In this document: piece by piece, positions 34,049-41,359 of the stretch
Layout: every line of letters begins with the position of its first letter
How positions within the stretch are numbered: position 1 is the first letter of the stretch
Assembly (NCBI RefSeq): GCF_002646595.1
Contig: NZ_PDUD01000047.1
Span: 1-64,000, forward strand
DNA from: Flavilitoribacter nigricans DSM 23189 = NBRC 102662
GTDB taxonomy: Bacteria; Bacteroidota; Bacteroidia; Chitinophagales; Saprospiraceae
Length of the DNA: 64,000 bases
Direction: 5' to 3'
The notes under the pieces: generated by a model
The model's input: only the letters and a program-made list of their open reading frames with translations
What the model was told of the DNA's origin: nothing
The model's database searches: none
Position numbers and translations under genes: made by a program

Positions 34049-34667
34049 AGGACACTAATAATTGAAAAAAACAAAGTCTTCACCGCGAAGAGCAAAGGAC
34101 GCTAAGAACGCAAAGATTTAAAAAAATCTATTTAGGACTATTGACTTTGGGAGGTTATTGTTCTATTTTATGTTTTTTAATTTAACGCGCTCTATAATGA
34201 AAGAAACCGAAACCATTGCCAAGCATGTGGTCGATGCGGCATTTCAGGTACACTATTTTCTCGGACCTGGCCTATTAGAATCTACCTACCAAGCCTGTTT
34301 TGTAGAAGAACTTCAACGGAAAAGATTCAATGTAGCTACCGAACTGGTAGTGCCCGTAGAATACAAAGGTAAAATACTGCGGGAAAGTCTCCGGCTGGAT
34401 GTGCTGGTGGAGAATGAGATTATTGTAGAGCTGAAGGCTATGGAATATCTCTTACCCGTACACAAGGCCCAATTGATCACCTATTTGCGATTATCCAATC
34501 TACATTTAGGTTTCCTTATCAACTTCAACGTGGCTAAAATAAAAGACGGGATCAGCAGAGTGGTTCACAACTACCGGTAAACTGTACCACTTCGCGATCT
34601 TTGCGTCTTTTGCTTTTAGCAGTTAATCTTCGCGACTTAACACCACTTCGCGTTTTAATAGGACACT
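34049..34667. mobile_element. Repeat cassette carrying a GxxExxY gene
   Basis: Left boxes read forward (34076-34116: GTCTTCACCGCGAAG.., ..GCTAAGAACGCAAAG), right boxes read in reverse (34588-34655: CACTTCGCGATCTTTGCG.., ..CTTCGCGAC.., ..CACTTCGCG), so the gene between sits in an inverted pair built from degenerate ~10-bp units. AGGACACT occurs at 34049-34056 and 34660-34667, just outside, as a possible 8-bp target duplication. A TATTTAGGAC repeat is also at 34044-34053 and 34129-34138. Both flanking genes are intact, so the cassette is confined to the intergenic space. Confidence 0.6.
34197..34580 (+). CDS. GxxExxY protein
   Basis: A 127-residue soluble protein with the family motif in GPGLLESTY (GLLESTY, about 26-32), then LRLDVLVENEIIVELKA (about 78-94), an Asp...Glu-x-Lys pattern like a PD-(D/E)XK nuclease core. 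I start at 34197 because the 13 residues before it (from 34158) are outside the family. Biochemistry is unknown; a nuclease-like fold is inferred from the motif spacing only. It is enclosed by inverted boxes of the dispersed CGAAG/CGCAAAG repeat, which suggests that it travels with, or acts on, that repeat. Confidence 0.88.
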   Translation: MKETETIAKHVVDAAFQVHYFLGPGLLESTYQACFVEELQRKRFNVATELVVPVEYKGKILRESLRLDVLVENEIIVELKAMEYLLPVHKAQLITYLRLSNLHLGFLINFNVAKIKDGISRVVHNYR

Positions 34668-34690
34668 TATGCCTTCACTTTGCGGTAAAC

Positions 34691-36064
34691 TTAAAGATCA
34701 TACTTCGCCAACCGCCGATACAAAGCGGCCCGTGTCAGTCCCAGTTCCTCCGCTGCCTTGCTGATGTTGCCGCCGTGTTTGGTGAGGGCCTTACGTACAG
34801 CCCAGGCTTCCAGGTCCGCAAGATTGTAGGTATCCGGTTCGGCGCTGCCGTTGCCGTCCGGGCCGCCCCGCAGGATGAAATCCGAAATCTCCAACGATTC
34901 CGATTCGGAGAGGATCACCGCGCGCTCTACAGCGTGGCGCAGTTCCCGGATATTGCCCGGCCAGTGGTAGGCCCGGAGCTGCTGCATGGTGTCCCGCTTG
35001 ACGCTAAGGTCTTTCTTCTGGTATTTCTTGGCGAACATGCTCAGAAAGTGATCGATGAGCAGCGGAATGTCTTCCCGGCGTTCCCGCAGGGGAGGCAATT
35101 TGATCTCCACGGTATTGATCCGGTAGAGCAAGTCCTGGCGGAATGAATTCTCGTTCACCATCTCGTAGAGCGGCATGTTGGTGGCGCACACCAGCCGGAT
35201 ATCGACGGGGATGAATTCGTTGGCCCCGATCCGGCGGATCTGCCGGCTTTGCAGGGCCGTCAGCAATTTGGCCTGCAGGGGAAGGGAGAGGTTACCGATC
35301 TCGTCGAGGAAAAGCGAGCCACCGGAAGCGATCTCGAACCGTCCCGCCCGGTCCTCCCGGGCATCGGTAAAGGAGCCTTTTTTATGGCCGAACAGTTCAC
35401 TTTCGAACAGGCTCTCGGGAATGGCCCCCAGGTCCACACTGATAAAAACATTGTCGTTGCGGGGTGACTGGCGATGGATGGCCCGCGCTACCAGTTCCTT
35501 ACCGGTACCGTTCTCGCCCAGGATCAGCACATTCGCGTCCGTTTTGGCTACCTTTTCGATCAGAGTGAAGACCCGCTGCATGGGTTCGGAATTACCGATA
35601 ATATCCCCGAACGGCTGATCCAGCGCGCTGCTGAGTACCTGCTGCTGCTGTTCCAGTTTCTTGACTTCCTTACGGGAGGCATTGAGTTTCAGTGCCGAGT
35701 GGATGGTGGCCAGAAGGCGTTCGTTTCGCCAGGGTTTTTCTACAAAATCCAGGGCGCCGGTCTTCACGGCGTTTACCGCCGTTTTTACGTCCGCATAGGC
35801 CGTGATCATAATGACGCCGGCGTCTTCCTGCAGTTCCAGGATCTTCTCCAGCCACATCATCCCGTCCTTACCGCTGGTCTCTCCTTTTTTGAAGTTCATA
35901 TCCAGCAGGATCAGGTCATACTCCTCATTGCGAAGAATGCGGGGAAGCTGGAAGGGGTTGGCTTCCGTCTGTACTGTTGTAAAATGCTGGGAGAGGAAAA
36001 GTTGCATACTCAGGCGGATATCCTCTTCATCATCGACGATTAGTATTTTGGCATTCTGCTTCAT
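34691..36064 (-). CDS. Sigma-54-dependent response regulator (NtrC family)
   Basis: A 457-residue three-domain activator. Receiver domain (about 1-120): acidic DDEED and the phospho-acceptor Asp in LILLDMNF. AAA+ domain (about 147-380): Walker A GENGTGKE, sigma-54 contact loop GSFTDA (a variant of GAFTGA), Walker B LFLDEIGNL. A Fis-like DNA-binding helix pair ends the protein (NISKAAEELGLTRAALYRRL). I start at 36064 (MKQNAKILIVDDEED); the frame to 36136 adds 24 residues that overlap the putative binding sites. No histidine kinase gene is adjacent. It faces the adaptor gene of the permease array across a region with its likely sites, so it should control that array. Confidence 0.95.
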   Translation of the reverse strand: MKQNAKILIVDDEEDIRLSMQLFLSQHFTTVQTEANPFQLPRILRNEEYDLILLDMNFKKGETSGKDGMMWLEKILELQEDAGVIMITAYADVKTAVNAVKTGALDFVEKPWRNERLLATIHSALKLNASRKEVKKLEQQQQVLSSALDQPFGDIIGNSEPMQRVFTLIEKVAKTDANVLILGENGTGKELVARAIHRQSPRNDNVFISVDLGAIPESLFESELFGHKKGSFTDAREDRAGRFEIASGGSLFLDEIGNLSLPLQAKLLTALQSRQIRRIGANEFIPVDIRLVCATNMPLYEMVNENSFRQDLLYRINTVEIKLPPLRERREDIPLLIDHFLSMFAKKYQKKDLSVKRDTMQQLRAYHWPGNIRELRHAVERAVILSESESLEISDFILRGGPDGNGSAEPDTYNLADLEAWAVRKALTKHGGNISKAAEELGLTRAALYRRLAKYDL

Positions 36065-36069
36065 ACCCT

Positions 36070-36101
36070 TAAAGATAGGACAAGGCCCAAAATAGTTGCA
36101 A
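36070..36101 (-). promoter_or_regulatory. Candidate promoter of the response regulator
   Basis: On the minus strand TTG (36101-36099), 21 bases, TATCTTTA (36077-36070), one mismatch from TAnnTTTG. The start site would fall at or next to the ATG (36064), so the message would be nearly leaderless. Confidence 0.4.
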
Positions 36102-36106
36102 GAATG

Positions 36107-36143
36107 TGTTCGTTTTCGCACACCAAATGTTCGCAATCGTACA
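36107..36143. promoter_or_regulatory. Two tandem palindromic activator sites
   Basis: TGTTCGTTTTCGCACA (36107-36122) and TGTTCGCAATCGTACA (36128-36143) share the pattern TGTTCG-N4-CGnACA. Their starts are 21 bp apart, two helical turns. They lie 65-100 bases upstream of the -24/-12 element, the usual place for NtrC-type enhancer sites. Confidence 0.6.
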
Positions 36144-36207
36144 AGATTTTTTTATTTTTTTTGCTTGCTTTATAGTTAATTAACTGGTATTCAGTTGTTT
36201 GGAAAAG

Positions 36208-36224
36208 TTGGCACACCCCTTGTT
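36208..36224 (+). promoter_or_regulatory. Sigma-54 (-24/-12) promoter candidate
   Basis: TTGGCACACCCCTTGTT matches TTGGCAC-N5-TTGCW in layout, with invariant GG and correct spacing to TTG; the -12 GC is GT here. It points toward the adaptor gene, about 200 bases upstream of its ATG. Confidence 0.55.
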
Positions 36225-36421
36225 CATTACTGTACACAAGTAATCACCTGACAATTTTTTTATAATATCGAACCGGCGGGTACCCGACAATTAAAGCAAA
36301 CAACCCGACTGTAAATTTTTCGAAGCGGACCAAGAGTTATAAGGATTAAAAAAGTTCGCTAATCCAATGCCCGCCGATTTCGATATTTTCTGGTTAAAAA
36401 CCATTTAAGAAGGAACAAACA

Positions 36422-37672
36422 ATGGATCGTAAGATAGAAAAGAAGACCTGGACCTGGCAACGCATTCTCCTGATACTGGTGGGGATCGGCGGTGTAGCCC
36501 TGATCATTTCCGCCATCAGCAAAACCGGAGGTGCCAGTCGATTAAATGTACAACGCGAACGTCTGCTAACCGATACGATTAACGAGGGTGTGTTTAAGGA
36601 ATACATCACGCTTTTTGGGGTAGTCGAACCGATCAAGACCGTTTACCTGGATGCCGTAGAAGGTGGCCGGGTAGAGGAGGTTTTCCTCGAGAACGGCGCC
36701 ATTGTGGAGAGCGGTCAGGATATCCTGCGCCTTTCCAATACGGATCTGGAGCTCAATGTACTGAACCAGGAAGCCCAGATCGTAACCCAGGTCAATAATA
36801 TCCGCCAGACAAGTATTCTGATGGATCAGCAAAGTCTTAATTACCGCGAACAGGCCCTGGATGTACAATACCGTATCGACCAGCTGGAAAAGCAGTTTAA
36901 AAGAAACGAATCACTCTATCGCGACAGTGTGATCTCGCAGGTGGATTTCGAAGCCACCCAGGATGAATACGAACACCTGATGCGCCGCACCAAACTGATG
37001 AAAGCGACCATCGAAAAGGATTCACTGTTCCAGGTGATGCAGAAAGATCAGCTGGAAACCACGCTCAATCTGATGCGCCGAAACCTCGATTTTGCCAGAA
37101 GAAGCCTGGACAACCTGACCATCAAAGCACCGATCAGCGGCCAGGTATCCTCACTGGACAACGAGATCGGACAGTTGATCAACCGCGGTGACCGCATCGC
37201 ACAGATCGATATCCTGGACGACTATAAGATCCGGGCCCGCATCGACGAATTCTATATCTCCCGCATCTTCCCCCAGCAGGAAGGTAACTTCACCATGGAC
37301 GGCCAGGAATACACCCTGCGCATCCAGAAGATCTATCCGGAAGTAACCAACGGTTCTTTCGAAGTGGACCTGATCTTCGTGGGAGACCGGCCCGCCAACA
37401 TCAAACGCGGACAGACCATTTCTCTGAAACTTTCCCTCAGTGACGAAAAAGAAGCTATGCTGCTGGCTAAAGGCGGATTCTTCCAGACTACCGGCGGCAA
37501 CTGGGTATACGTGCTGGATCCGGGCGGAGAGATCGCCCGCAAACGCCGTATCCGCGTCGGTAATCAGAACCCCAATTACTACGAAGTTATCGAAGGGCTG
37601 CAACCTGGAGAGATTGTTATCGTCTCTTCTTATGAGAACTTCGGGGATAAAGACGAATTAGTACTCAAATAG
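36422..37672 (+). CDS. HlyD/MacA-type periplasmic adaptor (membrane fusion protein)
   Basis: A 416-residue protein anchored by one N-terminal transmembrane helix (about 14-35). Then come the membrane-proximal and lipoyl half-motifs (GVVEPIKTVYLDAVEGGRVEEV; IKAPISGQVSSL), a long alpha-hairpin (about 115-225; residues such as QLEKQFKRNESLYRDSVIS), and a beta-barrel with the C-terminal LQPGEIVIVSS. This is the adaptor of MacAB-type systems, normally bridging the permease and an outer-membrane channel. No TolC-like gene is in the window. It is the first gene after the sigma-54 element and is followed by the ATPase and nine permeases. Confidence 0.92.
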   Translation: MDRKIEKKTWTWQRILLILVGIGGVALIISAISKTGGASRLNVQRERLLTDTINEGVFKEYITLFGVVEPIKTVYLDAVEGGRVEEVFLENGAIVESGQDILRLSNTDLELNVLNQEAQIVTQVNNIRQTSILMDQQSLNYREQALDVQYRIDQLEKQFKRNESLYRDSVISQVDFEATQDEYEHLMRRTKLMKATIEKDSLFQVMQKDQLETTLNLMRRNLDFARRSLDNLTIKAPISGQVSSLDNEIGQLINRGDRIAQIDILDDYKIRARIDEFYISRIFPQQEGNFTMDGQEYTLRIQKIYPEVTNGSFEVDLIFVGDRPANIKRGQTISLKLSLSDEKEAMLLAKGGFFQTTGGNWVYVLDPGGEIARKRRIRVGNQNPNYYEVIEGLQPGEIVIVSSYENFGDKDELVLK

Positions 37673-37682
37673 CGCGGACCGG

Positions 37683-37745
37683 AGAGCAAGGGGCATGGAG
37701 GTAATCACCCGACTGTAAATTAAGATCCTCCATGCCCCCTGCTCT
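37683..37745 (+). other. 19-bp stem-loop after the adaptor gene
   Basis: Arms 37683-37701 and 37727-37745 are complementary except at one position, enclosing a 25-base loop that contains CACCCGACTGTAAATT. There is no T-run. It lies 10 bases after the stop codon, so it probably shields or splits the message between adaptor and ATPase. Confidence 0.6.
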
Positions 37746-37763
37746 TCGCTCTGTGTAAATAAT

Positions 37764-37908
37764 GCATAGAGCAGGAGGTTTGGGAAAGGGCATTTAATAT
37801 TCCCGACTGTTCAAATTGTTAGCCCTTCTCTCCAGGCCCCCCGCTCCATGCACTTCGAAAAAAGCCCGGCTTATGCCCGGGGTAGGGTGAAGATCACCCT
37901 GCTCCCGG
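37764..37908 (+). other. Two further stem-loops before the ATPase gene
   Basis: An imperfect ~28-bp hairpin (37764-37791 with 37822-37851) has TTCCCGACTGTTCAAATT in its loop, like the previous stem-loop. A compact one follows: AGGGTGA (37884-37890) / TCACCCT (37894-37900), extended by CCGGG/CCCGG arms to about 37876-37908. Confidence 0.5.
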
Positions 37909-37945
37909 AAGTTTGCCCCACGCAAAAAATTTAAAAATTTAACTG

Positions 37946-38632
37946 ATGATCAAAACTAAAGGACTGGTAAAAGTCTATCGCACCGACGAAGTGGAAACCA
38001 CTGCTCTCAACGAAGTTGATGTAGAGATCAAACAGGGGGAGTTCGTTTCCATTATGGGCCCATCCGGCTGTGGAAAATCCACACTTCTGAATATTCTCGG
38101 CCTGATCGACAATCCTTCCGGCGGAGAGTACCACTTTCTCGATCACGAAGTTTCCAACTACAGCGAACGCCAACGTTCCAATCTGCGTAAGAACAATATT
38201 GGTTTCATCTTCCAGAGCTTTAACCTGATTGATGAGCTGACTGTATTCGAAAACGTGGAATTGCCGCTGATCTACACCAAAGTGGGATCCAAAGAACGCA
38301 AGGAGCGCGTAGACGAGGTGCTGGAAAAAATGAATATGATGCACCGCCGGAATCACTTCCCGCAACAACTGTCCGGTGGTCAGCAGCAGCGCGTGGCGGT
38401 AGCCCGGGCGATCGTCAATAACCCGAAGCTGATCCTGGCGGATGAGCCTACCGGTAACCTGGATAGCTCCAATGGCGATGATGTAATGAAGACACTGGTC
38501 CACCTGAATCAGGAAGGCGCAACCATCCTGATGGTGACCCACTCCCAATACTGTGCCGAATTCGGCAACCGGATCATCCGGATGCTTGACGGACAGGTGG
38601 TAACCGAGAACGTCGTTCAGCAATATCTCTGA
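37946..38632 (+). CDS. ABC transporter ATPase, LolD/MacB type
   Basis: A 228-residue cytosolic nucleotide-binding subunit. Walker A is GPSGCGKST (about 38-46), the signature [14 protein letters not shown] (about 138-151), Walker [14 protein letters not shown] (about 158-170) and the switch His in MVTHSQ. It is the only ATPase gene in the transporter region, between the adaptor and the first of nine permeases. By family rule two copies would dimerise and drive one mechanotransmission complex in the inner membrane, so with nine permeases it is presumably shared, or other ATPase genes elsewhere contribute. Confidence 0.97.
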   Translation: MIKTKGLVKVYRTDEVETTALNEVDVEIKQGEFVSIMGPSGCGKSTLLNILGLIDNPSGGEYHFLDHEVSNYSERQRSNLRKNNIGFIFQSFNLIDELTVFENVELPLIYTKVGSKERKERVDEVLEKMNMMHRRNHFPQQLSGGQQQRVAVARAIVNNPKLILADEPTGNLDSSNGDDVMKTLVHLNQEGATILMVTHSQYCAEFGNRIIRMLDGQVVTENVVQQYL

Positions 38633-38659
38633 AGAGGCGTATTACCCGACCGTAAAGGT

Positions 38660-38781
38660 GCCTTCCCGAAGGCAAAAGTTACCGATCGACAAGACAACTA
38701 AAGCAGTAGCGGGTAGCAGGAACCGAACATCGGGATCAGGTCGCAAAAGCGGCTGATCGCGAACCGGTCCCAACTACCCCC
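38660..38781 (+). other. Stem-loops between ATPase and first permease
   Basis: GCCTTC/GAAGGC (38660-38665, 38668-38673); GATCAG/CTGATC (38734-38739, 38753-38758) inside an imperfect outer stem (about 38709-38725 with 38765-38781). ACCCGACCGTAAA at 38644-38656 is another copy of the leader motif. The 214-base gap has no gene. Confidence 0.5.
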
Positions 38782-38846
38782 TGCCAACCTTAATCGCTGA
38801 GCCTGCCTGGCTCGGCCTTCCTGCGTATTGCCACAATCGAATTCTT

Positions 38847-41270
38847 ATGCTGTTCAATCATTTCAAGATCGCCTGGAGAAAGATCATCAGACAAAAGGGC
38901 TTTACCGCTCTCAATCTTATGGGCCTGGCGGTTGGCCTGGCGGCTGCCTTCCTGACGGTTGCCTACGTCCACCATCAGTATAGCTTTGATCGCTTTCATG
39001 AGTATTCGGACCGGCTGTACCTGAGTTCGGCCAAGAGCTATTACGGCGAAACCTCTTTCAATACGACCCGTTTTGATGCCGGTTTCGGCCCCATCATCGA
39101 GGAACAGGTGCCCGGAGTGGAGGCTTTTGTCCGCACGGCACCCCAACAGAACGTGGTACTGAGTACCCTCGATGGTACCGAAAAATACAATGAGGGACAT
39201 TTCCTTTTTGCCGATAGCAATTTCCTCAATATTTTTTCTTTCGAGCTACTGGCGGGCAACCGGAATACCGCTCTGGAGGAGCCTTTTTCCGTGCTGTTGA
39301 CGCCGGCGATGGCGGAGAAATATTTCGGCACCGCGGATCCGATCGGCCAAACCATCAATTTCCTGCCGCCGTCCGGCGGATATCTGAGTGATACCGAAGT
39401 AAAGGACCATGCGCTCACCGTAAGCGGGGTGATCGCTCCGGCTCCCGGAAATTCCAACCTACAGTACGACTTTATTGCTTCCTTCAATAGCCTGCGGACA
39501 ATCACTCCGCTGGCATTCGAATCTCCCGCGGCAAGACTCGGGAGTTTCAACACCTATTTCCTGCTGGCGGACGGGCAGAACGCCGCTCCGGTCCAATCCC
39601 GGATCGAAGAGATCATTACCGCTGCCAAACCCGAACAAGACCGTGAAAACCGGACCGAGATTTCGATCAGTACCTTACCCGACTACTATTTCACCGATGC
39701 CCTGCAGAAAAAAATGGGGCTCTTCATCGGGATCGCGCTGCTGATCCTGCTGTTGGCCATTGTCAATTACGCCAGTCTGACCACGGCCCGGGCCACCCAA
39801 CGAGCTAAGGAAGTGGGCGTACGGAAAACGCTGGGAGCGAGAAGAGGACAACTGATCAGTCAGTTCTTCGGCGAATCTTCCCTCATGGTCTGTCTGGCTT
39901 TCGGGATCGCACTCTTCCTGAGCCGTCTGGCCCTGCCCGCAGTCAATTACATTGCCGATACCCGGATCGAACTGGATCTTTTGTTGCAGGGGCCGATGGT
40001 GTTGGCGATTACGGGCATTCTTATACTGAGCATCTTTCTGGCGGGCAGTTATCCGGCCCTGGCTCTATCCCGCTTCATCCCGGCCAAAGTATTGCGGACG
40101 GGTAGGGGAAGTGCCCTGAAAGGTGAACGGACCCGGCAGGCACTGATGGTCTTTCAGTTTGTCATTTCGGCCGGGCTGATCGTTTGCAGCCTGGTCATGC
40201 AATCCCAAATGAATTTTCTGGGCGAACGGGATCTCGGTTTCGACCGGGACCAACTGCTCGTTATTCCCTTTGAAGCCGAGCGGGAAGGTACCGCGAATGC
40301 CCTGAAAGCGGCTGCCGGTCGGGAATCCGGCGTGATCGGAGCGAGTATCTCTACGGCGGTACCCTTCAAATCCGAGGGAACGAACTTCTTTTTTGCCAAA
40401 ACACCGACGGGTAAACCGCTATCGATCCATTTCACTTCGGCGGACCGGGATTTTCTGGAACTTATCGGAGCCAAATGGATTGCACAGGATGATTCCCGTA
40501 ACGATGGCAGTAACACTGCGAAACGGGTATTCCTGAACGAGACGGCCCTGGAAAAAATGGAACTGAAAAATCCTACAGGGGAGCGCATTCTCAAAGAGAT
40601 GAGCGGGGACGAAAACGGATATACCGTGAATGGAGTGATCGAGAATTATGCATTTTTCAGTTACAAAACCGAAGTAGATCCCCAGGTCATTTTTGAGTTG
40701 ACGGAAGAGGATACCCGCCAATTGATCACTTCGGCCTATCTGACGCTACGCCTGAAACCCCAGAACGATATTCAAGCGACCATGAGCCGACTGGAAACGG
40801 CCTACAAAGGGATGGATTTCGCCAAACCCTTTGATTTCTTTTTCATCGATGATCAATACCAAGACCTCTACCGGTCGGAAATGCGCACGGCGGCGCTGTT
40901 TAAGTCGTTTACCTTCCTCGCAATTTTCATCGCCTGCCTCGGCTTGCTGGGCCTGAGCGCTTTCCTGGCCGAAAGAAGGACCAAAGAGATCGGTATCCGC
41001 AAAGTGTTCGGTGCCACGGTAGCCAATATCGTCGGCTTGTTGTCCCGGGATTTTCTCTACCTCGTGGCCATCGCTCTGGTGATCGCCTTACCGCTGACCT
41101 GGTATTTCATGGGACAGTGGCTGGAAGATTTTGCTTTCCGCATCGAGCTGAGCTGGTGGCTATTCGTCGTGGCGGCGGCCATGGCCCTCGGGATTGCCTT
41201 CCTGACGGTAAGCTTTCAGAGTATTAAAGCCGCCTTGGCCAATCCGGTCAAAAGTCTGCGGAATGAGTAA
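38847..41270 (+). CDS. FtsX/MacB-type ABC permease 1 of 9
   Basis: An 807-residue inner-membrane permease made of two FtsX-like halves. Transmembrane helix 1 is at about 20-41, then a large periplasmic MacB-PCD-like domain (about 45-280), three helices (about 290-425), a fifth helix near 435, a second periplasmic domain, and three C-terminal helices (about 685-790). The cytoplasmic coupling motifs are AKEVGVRKTLGA and RTKEIGIRKVFGA; it ends ANPVKSLRNE. It is closest to the ATPase gene. Such permeases do not normally form a pore for substrate; they pass the force of ATP hydrolysis to the periplasm. Confidence 0.95.
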   Translation: MLFNHFKIAWRKIIRQKGFTALNLMGLAVGLAAAFLTVAYVHHQYSFDRFHEYSDRLYLSSAKSYYGETSFNTTRFDAGFGPIIEEQVPGVEAFVRTAPQQNVVLSTLDGTEKYNEGHFLFADSNFLNIFSFELLAGNRNTALEEPFSVLLTPAMAEKYFGTADPIGQTINFLPPSGGYLSDTEVKDHALTVSGVIAPAPGNSNLQYDFIASFNSLRTITPLAFESPAARLGSFNTYFLLADGQNAAPVQSRIEEIITAAKPEQDRENRTEISISTLPDYYFTDALQKKMGLFIGIALLILLLAIVNYASLTTARATQRAKEVGVRKTLGARRGQLISQFFGESSLMVCLAFGIALFLSRLALPAVNYIADTRIELDLLLQGPMVLAITGILILSIFLAGSYPALALSRFIPAKVLRTGRGSALKGERTRQALMVFQFVISAGLIVCSLVMQSQMNFLGERDLGFDRDQLLVIPFEAEREGTANALKAAAGRESGVIGASISTAVPFKSEGTNFFFAKTPTGKPLSIHFTSADRDFLELIGAKWIAQDDSRNDGSNTAKRVFLNETALEKMELKNPTGERILKEMSGDENGYTVNGVIENYAFFSYKTEVDPQVIFELTEEDTRQLITSAYLTLRLKPQNDIQATMSRLETAYKGMDFAKPFDFFFIDDQYQDLYRSEMRTAALFKSFTFLAIFIACLGLLGLSAFLAERRTKEIGIRKVFGATVANIVGLLSRDFLYLVAIALVIALPLTWYFMGQWLEDFAFRIELSWWLFVVAAAMALGIAFLTVSFQSIKAALANPVKSLRNE

Positions 41271-41359
41271 GCAACAAAAAGCTAAATGAATGCGCATCGA
41301 ATAAACAAGGTTTTACCGCGTACTGAGCCCCTAAGCATTGAAAATACATACACCTGACT

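Larger units (their letters stand above)
36065..36421. other. Divergent control region of the permease array
   Basis: No gene. It carries, from left to right, a minus-strand promoter, two tandem palindromes, and a -24/-12 element, followed by about 200 bases of leader with two CCCGAC-containing stretches (36282-36287 and 36304-36321). The 15-mer ACCCGACTGTAAATT at 36303-36317 (with leading A) recurs at 37707-37721 after the adaptor gene. Confidence 0.6.
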
